Below, piece by piece: positions 43,801-57,585 of a stretch of DNA of 64,000 nt. The position numbers and the translations under genes were made by a program. Source of the stretch: Wuchereria bancrofti. Its lineage: Eukaryota > Nematoda > Chromadorea > Rhabditida > Onchocercidae. Each line of letters begins with the position of its first letter. Position 1 is the stretch's first letter. The notes below the pieces were generated by a model. The model ran no database searches. It had not been told where the DNA came from and was given only the letters and a program-made list of their open reading frames with translations. The stretch spans positions 13,941,088 to 14,005,087 of the forward strand of contig SSBO01000012.1 in NCBI GenBank assembly GCA_005281725.1. The letters are read 5' to 3'.

Positions 43801-46800
43801 ACATCTGCTAAATTCCGTTAAAAGTGATAATATTTTTGATGCGATGGCTTTTAGACTGCAGCATTTTACTAGGAGATAATCTGGGAAATTATCAAAGCAC
43901 TATTAGTAACATTACGAATGCATCATAATTCATTTTAAGAAATGTCACTGAAGTGATATTTCGACATAGGCCCTATCATAATAATAAGTCTTTTAAGTAG
44001 TGAAAACTTTTGGTGAGAAACAATTTTTATTTTATTAATGTTAGAAAGGAAAATTTTCGATTAGCCTATGGACATAAGTATTACTATTTCCAATTTTGCA
44101 TCTTTTACAGATCGAAGAACTGAACGGACAAATAACTAAAAATAACAATGATTTGAAAAGATATCGCGATGAAGCTATTTATTTGAGGACACAATTAAGT
44201 GTTAGTTTCCTTTTAAATATGTTTTGCTTCTGCTGTCTGCGTTAAACTAGTTTTTAAATGATCTGATAGAAATAATTCATTCAAAACGTCAAAGCTTTCA
44301 AAATACTAGTATATAGATTAGCAGATTGAACATATTTCATTTTGTTAAACTGCTAAGATTTCAATGAAATTAGACATTAGTTATAGGGGAAAACAAAAAC
44401 GAAAAGTGAAATTAAGGAAAATTGGGTTCTTGAAAAGAGAAAATTACTGTCTGATTGTGAACATCTGAAAGAAACAGTTGCGGAAAATCACACGTTAGTG
44501 GTTGGTTTTTAGCATATAATACGGTGCATCACAGCTGGTTTTAACCAGCAAGACAAAACTTTAAGTATAATTAAATACTTAGGCAGTGTCAGTTATTAAT
44601 CTTCTTGTTTGTGCTTTGTGGGCTTTAAGAAACTTGGTCTTTCGATGTACTGTAGATTTTGATTCATATTATGTTTATTACTTTGACAGTTATATCATGA
44701 TTTATTTTCATTACATTATTCATGCTGTTAATACTACTGCAAATGATTGAATATATGAATATGCATAAAACATATAACTTCTAAATGTTTATAAATAATT
44801 TGTTGAAAATTTATTTAATTTTTGAGAATTGAAATGTAAGCATTTCATAAAGGCATATTTATGGAATACTTCTGAACTGTTCACCTTTAAATTACAATTG
44901 ATTTAGTAAAATGATAAATGATAAATCGAAAGAAGGATAAAGAAACATGCAAATATATAAGCTAATAATATTTCTTGCAGACTGCAAGTGAAAAGCAGAA
45001 AAACAATGAATTTGCATCACTGTTTGAGAAGCGTGAATTTGAACTTAGCAACATTCGAACTCTTATGGATGAGAAGCAAAAGCGGATAGTAAGCTTTTTT
45101 TTCTAAGACAACTGTAAAAAAGCATTTAATACTGTAAATTTTGACTGGATATTAGCGAATTTCACTCAACTTAGAACTATCGTTTCATAATTTATTATGA
45201 AAGTTTTGAAAAAAATTTTCGTGTGTCCCGGTACTTACATTTCAACTTTTCGAGGCGTACAATATCTTAAAGTGTCATTTCTGGTCAGATAGCAATCGAT
45301 ATTATGAACAGATTGGTGTCGATTGAAGTCATGTTCTCATCTTCAATAATTTTTTAAATTAGAATTCTAGAGCTTTATTGTTTGATTCTGATATATTTTG
45401 AATTAAGAAGAAAAAATTGAGTGATAACAGAATATGAAAAAGAGGAAATAAAGACGAATGGAGAAAAACAGTAGTAAACATTATTACTGTGTCATTCACA
45501 GAACACCTATTAGCATCGCTCATCCATCTTACCTTGTGAATGATCGTTAATATTGGCATTTTTAAAGCAAACTGTTAATTGATTCGATTTGTATATAGGA
45601 AGATTTGATGGAAGAAAAAGCAGACCTGAAGCATGAAAATTCACGTTTAAAGACAAAAGTGGATGAAGTCAATTCAGAATATAATATTTTCCGGGTTTGT
45701 TCTATGAGTCAGAATTATTACTGCTACATATCCTCTCTTCACAATTAGTAGTTTATTTGTTTGAAATGAACGGAACATGCAGCTTTCATGTCCTTCTTTA
45801 AGCATCCACTGACATTAATTTTCAGAATCAAGCCGAAGTTCAGTACCAGTTAGAAACTGCACAGCTGAATAAAATAATCGAGGAGAAGGATGAACGTTTA
45901 GAACGTTTACATGCACGAATCGCTTTGTACGAATCATATCCTGGTATCCTTGTTTTCATCATTTCTTTTTTCTTTTTGTCTCAAACGACAATTGTATATA
46001 AATTTTTTCTTATTTCTTGTACTGTAGTTTCAGATCTTTTGTGAATTAATGATTTTTTTTTGCTGTTTGCAGGACAGAACAGCACTGTTTATTCTTGTTT
46101 GGCTGATGCAAATAATCGTGCAGATATTACTGTGTGGGACGCGCTACCTGATGTCATACGTTCACAGTTATGCGAACTAAAAGAAGTAAGGATTTGGGAT
46201 TTGTTCCTGAGTCCAAATTTAGTCGTGGAATAATAATATCTAATTCTGTAGAAATTTGATACTTCATTTTATACTTTATTAATACTGGTTTTTCATAGTT
46301 CAATACTTTAGAAATATGAAGACCTCAATGCACTTGTTTATCGAATGATGTCAGATCCACCGGCAAAGCAGTATGCAACTATTACGAAGGTATAAGACTT
46401 TTAACATTTGTTTCGCATTATTTTAATGTGAAATGGGTAGAAAAACTTCATTGAGATTTTCATGTTTCAGGGTTTGACTTTTATTTTTTTTGTTTTTTTC
46501 TCGGTGAAGTTAGCTATTTAAGAATTTCTTGTGTGTATTTATTGTTAGGTTATGGAGAACAAATCAACAGATTGCTGTGGCTTAGCTTCATTTTCGGAAT
46601 CATATTCAGAGTTAATGAGCAGAAGCGATTCACGCCTAACATTATGTCAAGCTAGATCAAGCACTGAATCATCAGAAAGCGTGACCGATACACTTCACCG
46701 GGAAGAAATAAGTGGTGAAACAAAAGATATATTACTTTTAATGCTCGATTCCGTTCGTCATGCGGAGGTTGTTAGACCTTTTTGGATTTTCTCTGATGTT

Positions 46801-49781
46801 CCTTGTTATATTTTGAACAAATTTTAATTTATGAAAATCCTTGTTAATCAAATTGCTGTTCATTGCAGATTCACGGTAAACTTAGTCCCAACATACAACA
46901 ATTGTTAGAGCATCTTCTTTCTAATATACAAGAAGGTGATAAATCAGTGGAACAAATCAGTGGAGCGGTGCGTTACTTTCAAGATTTATAATCATCAGGA
47001 TGTTACCTCGTAATCCTACTATTCACTGCAGGGATCTTTTAGCGTGACCACACGTCCAAAACGGTGATGCGTTAACTTGCTGAAAGAGTTTCATGTTGTT
47101 AGTCATAAAAGTTTTATATGAATTCAAACATCTCTTAAGTAGTTTGTACTTCATCTTAACTCTCTCATAAACGGCAGTGCTATGCTGAAAGCTTTCGAAA
47201 AATGTGTCATATGATGCCTCGATACTGCTTTCCGTTGTTGCTATTCCACTGCAATGAGGGCCCAGGTCGGTTTATTTTACAACTATAAAATTCAAAAATA
47301 ATTCATTTCAGGTGAGTCGTTTTTTTGCGAATTTGGATTTAGCGCTGCGAAAAACACTGTCTGCATCGGATGACAACAGAGTTAAGTGTGAAAAACTGGA
47401 AAAATTGTGTGTGGAGGTCAGTTTTACCTTATTTGTGGGCAAATTTAAATGAAATTGGTTCTGATTAGTAATATCTTGATGTAATTTAGCTTTATACAGA
47501 GTCATCTAAAAATATGTTGCCTTATGATATTCTCCACCTTCAATTTAAAGAAATTTCATACTACCTAATTATGAATTCTACAAAAAACATTTAGATGAAT
47601 CAGATAAATTCCAGATGACTTCTGATCTCCATAGTGCTCGAGATGAGCTTCGCTCTGCTCTGAATAAATGCTCAATATATGAAACAAATATTGAAAGCTT
47701 AAAATTGCAGTTCAGGTATTTCTTACGGCTGTATCCCCAAGGTGCGATACAGCTGGGCATGTTGAGAAGCTTTGCAACTTTTTTTTAAATGCATTACCAA
47801 CACTGTTTCTTCTACAAAATAAAATAATGCAATTACATAACATTTCATTTACTGCTCAAATCTTTGGCTTATTTTAAATTTTTAACAAATGCAGTTGTTT
47901 TAAATAGGAATTATGAAACACTGGATTATTACAAAAAACATCGGTCCTTTTGCAAATAAAAACATTGCAAGATTGTTTTAGATGTGAAAATCAAAAATGT
48001 GCTGAATTATATGAAAATTTGAAGCGAACTCTTGAAGAAAATGACAATTTAACCAAACAGAAAGATGATCTCACTGTTGCTCTGGGCGAGACAAAAGTAA
48101 TGTTAAAACGTAAGACGTATCTGGGTTTACAAGCAGCTAGCACCATCAAGGTTGATTTTCAAATCAGTTTTGATAATATGAAGATCGTTTTAATATATTC
48201 ATTTGTTTCTTCACACATAGAACAAAGTGTATGATAACATTGCCACGGCTAGGCATTGTTCACATCGATGATTTCTTGAAACTTGTATTCATCAGCTTAT
48301 TTTATTTGGTTTTATGACTCTAGATTAAACGATTGCTTTAATTGAAATTATAAAAATTGATTTCTGTTAGTCTTACTTTCTTGTTATTTGTAGTGTATAA
48401 AAGAAGAGCTGCAAGAAGCCAAGAAATTTGAAGACCAGATGAATGAGCGTTTGCGTAAACTATGTAGAGAAAAAGAGAAAATGAAACAATTGTTGAGCGA
48501 ACGGGAGCTTGATATTGTCAAACTGGAGTGTCGCCTTGTCGAAAATACTAATGAATGTAAGGAGTGTTGCTTTTTCTTTTAAATTTGATGGTATGTACCT
48601 AAGAAATTATCTCATTGATTGGATTTCATTAATATTTATTTTTCAGGTACAGTAAGAGCATCTGAATTGCAGCATGCCGAAAGTAAAGTAGATGAGTTGC
48701 GAAAACGGAATGAATATTTAAAAAGAAAATATGATAAACGGGAAGGTTTCCTTGAAGATATGGAAGCGCTTCTTCGAGCTATGAAGATTCGTTGTGAAGG
48801 GCTGCAAGAAACTAATCAACTACGGCAAGTGAGAAATTAATTCTTTATTTTACTTTCACTTTATATTAGAAAATGAAATTTATATAAAGTCTTCAATTCG
48901 TATATAATGTTAAAATTCTGTAAAGTTTATTATTTGTTTAATTTGTAATATTGTGCGATTGGTTTTTTGCCCGTTTTTTATGGATAAAAGAAACGGTCTG
49001 CTCCTCTTACAGTATTCTGGAATATGAAAGAAAAAATGCTTTACATTTGATGATACTATATAACTACTGCTTTTGATTTTAAGCGAGAAGGTTTTCTTGA
49101 AGAAATGGAAGAGCTTCGAGCAATGACGATTCGTTGTGAAAAAGTTTATTTTTTTCAGAAATCCATTGAATTTTGTTGGAAAGAAACTTTCAGAATTTAA
49201 TTGAGAAGTTGAAAAAGCTTCTTGTGAAACTGGGCTGTAATTTGGAAAACCCGCATTTGATCGCAAGCAAAAGAGCCAGTGCATTTGAGAATGGTGCAGT
49301 AAAATTAGTGAAGAAATCCAAAACACGCATTCGGCCATCTTATCTGGATCGATTGAAATTGGCAAAGATTGCGCAGCGTCTCGAAAAGGTAATATTTTTT
49401 CCAGAAAGCAAACAGCATCGATTTTGTTATATGATTATCCTCATAATAATAAAAAATATAAGAAACTGAATCATGATGACTGACACAAAATTACAAACTA
49501 TGTTTTGAAGTGCTGCATGTTACTTAAAGTTGTTTTTTATATTTTTTATAATAGTCTGGAATGGGGATATAATTTTTCAGGATACCGGCAAAATAGAGGA
49601 ATTGGAGAAATACCGAGGTAGTGGTATTGTACATATTCCATCTTGGTGCAGTTTGAACACCAGTGTTTCAGTATCATCTGCTAGTAGTCGCGCTGATGGA
49701 TTGCAGAACGCCGGTGTTACTATTGGTAGTGCTAATCAAACAACTCATGCCGTTTCTGAAAATGGTTTTGGTATGCTGTAA
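40806..49781 (+). CDS. Large coiled-coil protein, unrecognised family
   Basis: I placed 25 exons: 40806-40898, 41269-41515, 41600-41718, 41917-41973, 42082-42195, 42379-42474, 42810-43208, 43534-43725, 44111-44200, 44387-44497, 44981-45088, 45599-45694, 45826-45943, 46073-46185, 46312-46389, 46549-46767, 46869-46967, 47312-47416, 47615-47715, 47908-47943, 47982-48150, 48394-48556, 48647-48828, 49194-49388 and 49581-49781, giving 1166 residues. Residues 1-113 are Ser/Thr/Pro-rich and disordered. Long Glu/Lys/Leu heptad coiled coils run from about 115 to 610 and from about 750 to 1040, broken by a Ser-rich segment at about 678-750. A basic block (KSKTRIRPSYLDRLKLAKIA) follows, then a Ser-rich tail. 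No motor, membrane or enzymatic domain is visible. It may be a golgin-, centrosome- or vesicle-tether-like scaffold, but I do not recognise the orthologue. The exon 19 acceptor and the exon 20/21 junction are the weakest points. Confidence 0.85.
49084..49143 (+). other. Duplicated exon segment, possible cassette exon
   Basis: These 60 bp encode REGFLEEMEELRAMTIRCEK and closely repeat the end of the preceding exon (REGFLEDMEALLRAMKIRCE, about 48739-48798). A TTTTAAG acceptor precedes it and GT follows. Both boundaries are phase 0, so it could be spliced between 48828 and 49194 without breaking the frame. It is either a rarely used cassette exon or a relic of a local duplication. The intron after it would be only 50 nt. 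Confidence 0.5.
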
Positions 49782-52349
49782 ATTAGTTACCGCCAGGTTA
49801 TAATGGTTTGGTTTTTTGCTTTCCTAGTAGTAGAATTTTTTTAGTCGTAGCAAAGAATGATCGTTTGTGTTCATTTCCTGCGCCATTTGGCGGAAATTAG
49901 TGCAAGAAAAATGGAAAATATTTAGAATGAGTTCAGTAATGCAGATAGTTCCATATGTTTACCTTGTTAATAGAGAATAATCATATCTTTATATGTCTTT
50001 CTGGTTTCATAGCATTACGATCCATTTAGTTGGATTCATACTTCTGCATTTTATTGTAGCACTGTACGACAAAGTTCTTCAAAACTTTTACTTTTTTGAT
50101 GAATCTTTGAAAATTAAACTTTGCACACACATTGGTTTTCCGGAAGCGAAAAACGGCTAAAATTCCGGATTCTGGAAGAACTGTGTTGTATGAAATTAGA
50201 TTAACTGTAGTTTTATTTGCCGAGTTCCAACTCGTTACTTTCCCAAATGACATTATATAGCTTTATCACACTGCTGTTGTTGTGCTTTAACTGTTGTCCT
50301 CACACCACATTTTTGAATTCATCTTCAAATCTTCGTCTTTATAAGATACAGTTGATGTTTTGCTGTGACATAATATTATCATTATTTGTGCTGTTCTTGT
50401 AGAGTTTGTATATTATTTTCGTTTCCTGATGGGTTCGTTTCATTAGAATTACTTATGAAGCGGTATGGATGATATCGTACTGCTAGTCCTGTAATTTCTA
50501 AAGACCTTATGCAACTTGTTGATTTTTGATGAATATTTTGATTTCATGCATCTTTAGTTGTTAAGCAGATGCTGACTTTAGTCATCGTAGCAGCATATAA
50601 ATTCGATGTATAACTTTGAAATTTTATATGAATTGTTCATCTTTAAAATTGTTTGTATTTCCTCTTAGTGGTCGGATTTTTCAAATTTTTAAATCCGGTT
50701 GAAGAAATGTTTGCTTTAAATGCTTTTATTCGCTACATTCGATGGTTTACTGCCGTTACATTCTGATAGTTGCTTTTTGTTTATCTTATTTACCATCAGA
50801 GAGATCATTTCATTCCTTTTACAATAATATTATGTTTTGGCTTCTAACATAATAATAATAAAAGTTTGTAATCTTTCTTCTATGATGATGGTGGGATACG
50901 AATTGATTTGTCAGACAATTAGAAGGTAATTTGAAATATCATAAAATATTCTTAATTTTATTGGAAGATAGATCCCTTTTTTTTTCTTTTTAAATTGAAT
51001 GAAGTCAGAAAACAACTTTAGTGGTTTCAATATCAATTTTAAGAAACAATTGTGATAATCAAATACCAAGCACTAGAAAGCGTTTGAGTGACTAGTAGTA
51101 ATGAATTTCGTAAAGTTTCGTAAAAGAAATTTCGTAAATTCAGTTCCAATAGTTTCACGTCAGACATGCTATCACCATACTAGAAAAGAGCATTCTGAAG
51201 AGCATTCTACGTTTCACGATCAAACATTTAACAATATTCTACTACGTCACCGCCAGACGGACAGTGTCTTATTTACCACGTATGGCCCAATACAGGTGCA
51301 CAAAACATTAATTAGCAGAATTGAGTCAGAACTACTCTACTATTTTTACTAATATTATTTCTGTAAAACAATGCATCGGGGAAATAACTCTATGAATAAC
51401 ATGCTGAGATGTTGTGTGAATGATATTTTTTTCTTATTTCATCATTCTTCCATAATGATTATTTCAAAAATTGCATTTTCCCAAAATCCATATGAATTTT
51501 TAGTTTTTTTAACAGTACCTCTTTATGGATACATAGAAGATATTACATGTCTTCTCGATAAATCATTTCAGTATGATAGAAAAGTTAAAATTTAACAAAT
51601 CAATTGGTCATTTTAAAAAGAAATGAGAAATGGAAGCATTCAGCAGTAATAATTAATAAAGAAAATCAAAGATGCGAATTCTTTGTTATAAATCCACATA
51701 AGTACTATTAAATAATTTTGCATAAATCTCTTAGATTTAATATAGATGACAGTGGCCAAGGAATAACTCTCATATATTTACAACTTAGTGTGTAAACTGC
51801 GTCATCCACTGGACAGCTTTTCAGAGTTGAACATTAGTTGAAGTAACTAAAATTAAATTAGTAAATAACTACTCACTTTGGTCATTATACCAAAAAAAAA
51901 AGAAAAGAAATTGTCCAGAGAGAATCAAAAATGAATTTTTATAGCAAAAATACAAATTAATGTGACATTTTCATAACTGTCATATAAATGAAACCTCTTG
52001 AACTTCTGAAATATTTCCAAAGCTAATAATATAATTTCAAAACAGTATAAAAATGCACAATTAGCCAGAATAAGTCATTGATATTTTATAATTTTATTTG
52101 TGAGGTATGTTTATTTCATCAGTTTTCGAATCATATGGTCGGGTGACATTACTTTCAAAAATAACTACTTTAATTTAACCAATCTTTTTATTTTCTGATG
52201 ATCTGAAAGTATTAGAAGGTTAGAGCTACTTTGTTAAAAAAAGAAGTAATAAATGATATAAACGGAGTTAATAATGAAATATGTTTAAGTGGAAATTGTT
52301 AAAAAAATAAAGTTGTACAAGATTCCACGATGACAAAATGTTTTAGAAG
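49782..52349. other. AT-rich intergenic region
   Basis: About 2.6 kb between the coiled-coil and MSP-domain genes. Several AATAAA-like sites (for example 50857-50862) could end the upstream transcript. An open frame at 51101-51349 has a coding-like stretch (LRHRQTDSVLFTTYGPIQ) followed by a GT, but it lacks homology and I do not call it a gene. Nothing else is recognisable. Confidence 0.5.
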
Positions 52350-55231
52350 ATGTCTCACCCGAAAGAAATTGTCTTCCCGGCAATTAACAAATCAGTCATT
52401 CGACGTTTACTGCTTCGTAACGACACAAAAACAGATTTTGCTGTAAAAGTAAGCAAAATTTTGCAAAAAAAATTCATTATTTCATCATTCGTTTGAAGAA
52501 AATGTCAATTACAAAATTAAAATTTAACTAAATGTTTTAATTTTGAAATGAAAAAACTTAGTTAAACTGAAAAAAGAAAAAGAAATAGAATAATTTCTGT
52601 TTCTTAAGTTCAAATTTTCCTCTGCAATATCTCTCACAATATGCTTATAAGCTAAACAGTTCAAAGCACTTCTGAGTTAGCATTTCTACTTTTAAATTTC
52701 CATTCAATCTTTTGGCCTATCATCGTTCATTGTATCATTACTTTCCCCATTCTGAAAATATAAAAATTCTGACCATTTGCAACTAAAGATTTGAATATAA
52801 AAAATTAAAATTTATAATTGTTGAAGAATTTTTTAAATCGCAATTTGATAGAACAAAACTTTATAAAAATTCTATAGAAAGATGACGTTAACAAGAAATA
52901 AGCAAAACAAAAAGCATCAAAATAATTTTGCGTTACAATAATTAAAATTGAGCTTTTTAAAGAGGAGAATTCCTTCTAAGACTGATTATTCAATAGAACA
53001 TTTGCTCTTTTTTTTGTAAGGATTTAAACTGATTGTTTTATTTTAAGATTGAAGAAAGTTTCCTCAATCTTGCTTCTATTCATGAGAAAATTTCAGCATT
53101 TGAATAATGAGAGTAATAATTTTAAGAATCGAATCTTTTTTCACTAATATGGAAAATTGATTGCTTTCATTAATATTATCCGTTGGCATACTTGAATTTC
53201 TAATATTTTAATAGATTTAATTGTTTGTTAATCACAATTCACATCCATGACGAAGACAGATGGTTCACGTGTAGTGTGGAAAAAGTTCTTTTTTTAAAAA
53301 AGAAAGTGAAATTGTTGAAACAAACATACACAATCTATTTTGCTTCTTTTTGACCGCATATATCTATAAATGAGTGAAAAAGAGAGAAATGTAATAATTG
53401 CTAAAAATTACTAATTTTAGTTATAAGTATTTCCTCTCATTTACAGCTGAGAACAAATAGTGCAGCATTGGTAATAGAACCGTCGCAGGGATTTCTTCGA
53501 TCCGGTCGTACCCAATCAGTTTCCCTTCGTCTTGATGGTACTTATAAAGCATCAGTAAGCATCATTCCATCTCCTTCTACATTTGAAGAGGAATCGGATT
53601 TTTCAATTGCTTACTTTTTGCTTTTTATCCCTTTACTACTGTTAGCCCTGCTGCTACATTCATCCACTCTTTTTTTTTTTAACTTAAACCATTTAAAGTT
53701 TTTTGATTTCAATATGACCGATGTTACTTCAAGTTTTTTCTGCTTAGATCTTATCAATTTCAATATAATACTATCTAGGGAAGTTTAAGTTGTTGCTTAA
53801 CATCGTTGTAAATTTGATGATAATTTTATGAATTATCAGCTAGTTACGTATCTGTTTGATGCAGTTGCACGCTAATGCAAATTATTTTTATGATGTGAAT
53901 GATTCTTTTTTTGTTATTACTAATTTGTTTGTGATAGGGTATTAGCCAAGGATGTAAGATGAAGCATCTCGTCAAGTCCTACATTACTGCCAAAATTTGA
54001 AAAATACTGCTTCTTCCACAATTTTTTTTGACATCAAAATTTATTTATGAATATGTAAAAAAGTTTCAAGAGAGAATGATTGCTTATGTTTAATAAATCT
54101 TTGCAAATTTATAATTCCACCTCATTTCAGAAGCAGAAGCAATCAATAGAAATTTATTGTCGCCCGGTGAATAGAAGAACAGAGGCTGAGTGTCGTCGCT
54201 GGTTATTAACACCAGTAGAAATTGGAGAATCGAGTAAGCAACTTGCACAAACACTACGAATCAAAACAAGTACCGGTTTTACACCTCTTGAGGTAACGCT
54301 AAAAAGGAAAGTTCTATTTCGATCGTATTATACTAGTTTTTAAGATGGATAATAAACTTGCTCGAATGTTGAAAAGGATTATTAACTCATTACTTCCTAG
54401 CTAACCAGTGATCCGATAGCGCTCAGTGGATTAAATACAGTTCATAATTTTTATATTTAACCTAGCAATCAAAGAAAAAAACAAATAGTATTCTTAATAG
54501 GAAGTATTCTGGTTTCATTCTTCTATCATTTTATATTACTTGAATTTTGAGTTAACTTTACTTTCTTCTTTTCTTTTTTAAGTTAAAAGATCAGTATAAA
54601 TATAAAATAGGTAAACACATATATTTTTTTATCGCAGAATATCAACTGATTTCGACTTGTATCTATCTAACTATTAAGCGTTAATGAAATAAGTTAACTT
54701 TTTAGTGATGCAATTTGTTTTCCAGACAGTTCTTGATCTTCCATGTCTAGCGATTGCCATTCAAACAGAACAGCATCCGACGCTTTTCACTAATGATTCG
54801 GATACAGTTACTGCTCATCAAATTGATAGCGGTAGGGTTATAAGATTGTTCTGATCAATAGCATCCGATTGCTAAGGTACAATATGTCGTTTAATAGAAT
54901 ACGATAGCTTTTAATGCTATAACATCTGATCTATTAACATTTGAATTGAAATTGATTTCAAAAAAATTCAATTGAAGTTTGGTAAAAAAAAGTTATCAAA
55001 TAATTTTAAGGAACAACAACTGCTTGTGAGATATCAGAAACAGAAGTTTTGGCAATGCTTCCACCGGATTGGGCACTGAATACAGCACAAGGAATTGATG
55101 AAAGCAGCTGGAATCGGAATATTTTATCTTGGTCACGTCCTTCATGTGGTTGGCTTGAGAAATTCTTCGATTCAATCTTCCCACCGGATCAAACACAGGA
55201 AACAATTGCACCCTGCGGAGCGGGCAGATAA
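52350..55231 (+). CDS. MSP-domain (major sperm protein-like) protein
   Basis: MSP domains are immunoglobulin-like beta sandwiches. In nematodes they are used in sperm motility filaments and signalling, and in VAP-type proteins in membrane contact. Five exons: 52350-52448, 53447-53554, 54131-54292, 54726-54831 and 55011-55231, giving 231 residues in a consistent frame. Residues 1-90 resemble the MSP fold (KEIVFPAINKSVIRRLLLRN, TKTDFAVKLRTNSAALVIEP, GFLRSGRTQSVSLRL). A further section includes a typical QKQSIEIYCRPVN strand. The C-terminal 80 residues are Ser/Pro/Trp-containing and unlike the 127-residue sperm MSPs, so this is a longer, divergent family member. The start codon lies 3 nt after TTTTAG. 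The first intron is about 1 kb. The last exon uses an AAG acceptor. Function and expression are unknown. Confidence 0.8.
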
Positions 55232-56510
55232 ATTCAATCAACAATGTTTTGAGCGAGATTTTAGAAAATTGATAAATTCAAATACCAATCTGTACAGAAA
55301 TGGGAAATTTATTTGACATTGTATTTTGCATAAAATGAATCAGCACATTTTTTTTTTTAAATTCGAGTTATTATAATAGAAAATGAGAATGCTAGTATAG
55401 CTGGAAATAAATTATAATGGACACACTGCAATATTCAATCAGCTACAAACTCTTCATCACGGAATATTTTACAAATGACTGAAAAGCCATAAAATTTCAT
55501 ATTAATGCTTGTCATAACTCTGACAGAACTGTCATCGCAGAAGTTACAGTGTATGAATACAATTTTAGCAATTGCAATACTTATACGCAAGTTACTAAAC
55601 AACAAAATACATAAATAATGTTAACTGTTAACTAACTATTCCTTTTCACATTCTTACTCGTCTCGTAGTATTGTTGATGACATATCATATTTTTTCATCA
55701 TAACTAACCGTTGATTATGTTGGCAAGATAACGACTTAACAGGAAAAGTATGATACATAGAAAATCTAACGATTATTATATTTAATTAATTGATTGATCT
55801 TATTACTGAAATTCCTTAGTACTGTATTCATTTTATCCATTTTTTCTTCTATCAAATCCATCATCATGTTGGCTTACTCCAATCTAATCTTTATGATAAT
55901 CTCGCAAACAAATGTTATCAACAATGTCGTCGAGAAATCGTGACAAAAACGCCATTTATTTGCCATAGCTTTTTTAACGATTGTGCTTCCATCTCTCTTG
56001 TATCACTTTTTTTAACTGCAAATTATACCGACAACAGAATACGTCAATTCATCATTTACAGAAAGGATTTGCTTCCGATTAAGCTAGTCATATTAGGTCG
56101 CTGAACTGAACTGTCATATCACGCATTTTTGTACTTTCCCTAATTATTATGTGTCACTAATCAAAAAGTGTCTGCAGATATATTAAGAACTCAAATTATT
56201 GATATCGGTTAGGAAAAGTAATAATGTTAAAATATGTTCCCGATTTATTCATCACAATAATTCATCTACTTTCCAAATGTGTGAGGAATAATCCTAGGAT
56301 ATAGACTTACTTATCAGTAACTTATCAACTAATGCATTAAATTTGAAAATATTTCCTCAGTTTAGCTATTGTAATGTAATTATTTAACAGTTATTCAAAG
56401 AACTTATGTTATATTCTCTTTTTATCATTTCTCACTAATCATTTCATCAGTACTTCGTAATTTCTGACTCTTCAGAATTAGAAGGATATTATTATGTTCC
56501 TTGTTCACAC

Positions 56511-56670
56511 ATATGTTGCACTCTTCTCTATTTAACAATGGCGCATTTGTCGATATATACATGCTGGATATTTCCTCTTGTCATTGTGATGTTCATAGAT
56601 ACACATTGCACCCCTCTCTGTTCAGTGATGGCGCACTTGTCGATATATATGTGCTGGATATTTTCTCTCG
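56511..56670. repeat. Imperfect tandem duplication, about 70 bp per unit
   Basis: Two units, about 56511-56578 and 56597-56670, share long blocks such as GATGGCGCACTTGTCGATAT (unit 2) and ATGGCGCATTTGTCGATAT (unit 1), then TGCTGGATATTT. The units differ at scattered positions, so the duplication is not recent. It lies between genes, in all three forward frames largely open, but with no recognisable protein. Confidence 0.8.
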
Positions 56671-56993
56671 TTCTCCAGTCATTTACTTTTATCCTTTTAT
56701 CCTCTTCTTCACACAGATACTCTCTTCTACTGTTATCACTGCAACAGCACATAGAATTCAATCACTATTCTCAATGGTGAATTACAATTCGAAATGAAAT
56801 TAGAAAAAAAGTGATAAATGGAAATATTCGGAAATGGAAGTGTAGAATTCTAAAGTGTTGTTACATTTTACTAATTGCCTAATACTTAAATTAAATTTTA
56901 AATCATACTGTTATTTGATTAAGATAATCATATTTCACCTTATACTACTATTTCTCAAATCCTTTATTATTAAATAGATAACAGAGAAATGGA

Positions 56994-57012
56994 AGAGAGA
57001 GAGAGAGAGAGA
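56994..57012. repeat. (GA)n microsatellite
   Basis: An uninterrupted GA tract of about 19 bp in intergenic DNA upstream of the LRR gene. Confidence 0.8.
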
Positions 57013-57585
57013 TACGTTTTCATCGCATTTTGGCCACATTAAATTTCAAATCATATTTAAGTGTTGTTTAAGTAAATTATATTTCATCTTATGCCACTAT
57101 TTCTCATTCTTCTTTTTTTGCTCTTTATTTACATTCGAAGAATTTAGAATAGAAAATTTGAAATTCAATGGCAAACATTTCACACTTCTCATTGCTGTAT
57201 AATATCCTTTCTTGACATTCTCATTTAATCGTTATAGAGGATTGAGAAGCAGAAGTGTTAAGATTGAGTATTTTATCAGCGAATATTTATTTTTAAAATT
57301 CCTCGTCAATAGACACGTCAGTTTGTTATACTTAACCACTGGGTTAAGCGGCTGAAGTTAAATTCACTCTTGTTTATGTCAAATAAATAGACTTGCAGGT
57401 GCTTTGCGCATATATGAAATAAGTTGCCAATTGTTCACAGCCGCTTACGATTTCTGGTACACATTTTTTTTTCACTGTTTTTTTTACCTTGATATTTACC
57501 TCTCTACTGATAGTAAGGAAACTTTTTTATGAGAAATAACTTCATCTCTTGACCTCTGCGAGTTTATTTTAATTTGCAGGAAGAA

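Larger units (their letters stand above)
55232..57585. other. AT-rich intergenic region with local duplications
   Basis: AATAAA at 55406-55411 may be the poly(A) signal of the MSP-domain gene. The region contains an imperfect direct duplication (56511-56670), a (GA)n tract (56994-57012) and two related roughly 40-bp segments (about 56925-56965 and 57074-57112, both containing TATTTCA...CTATTTCTCA). I found no gene. Confidence 0.55.

Noticed and set aside
51101..51352. Open frame of 83 codons upstream of the MSP-domain gene
   Set aside because: Part of it looks coding-like and ends near a GT, but there is no homology, no clear acceptor and no partner exon.
55095..55316. Second frame over the last MSP-gene exon
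   Set aside because: Overlaps the phase-consistent frame that ends at 55231; it is a shadow.
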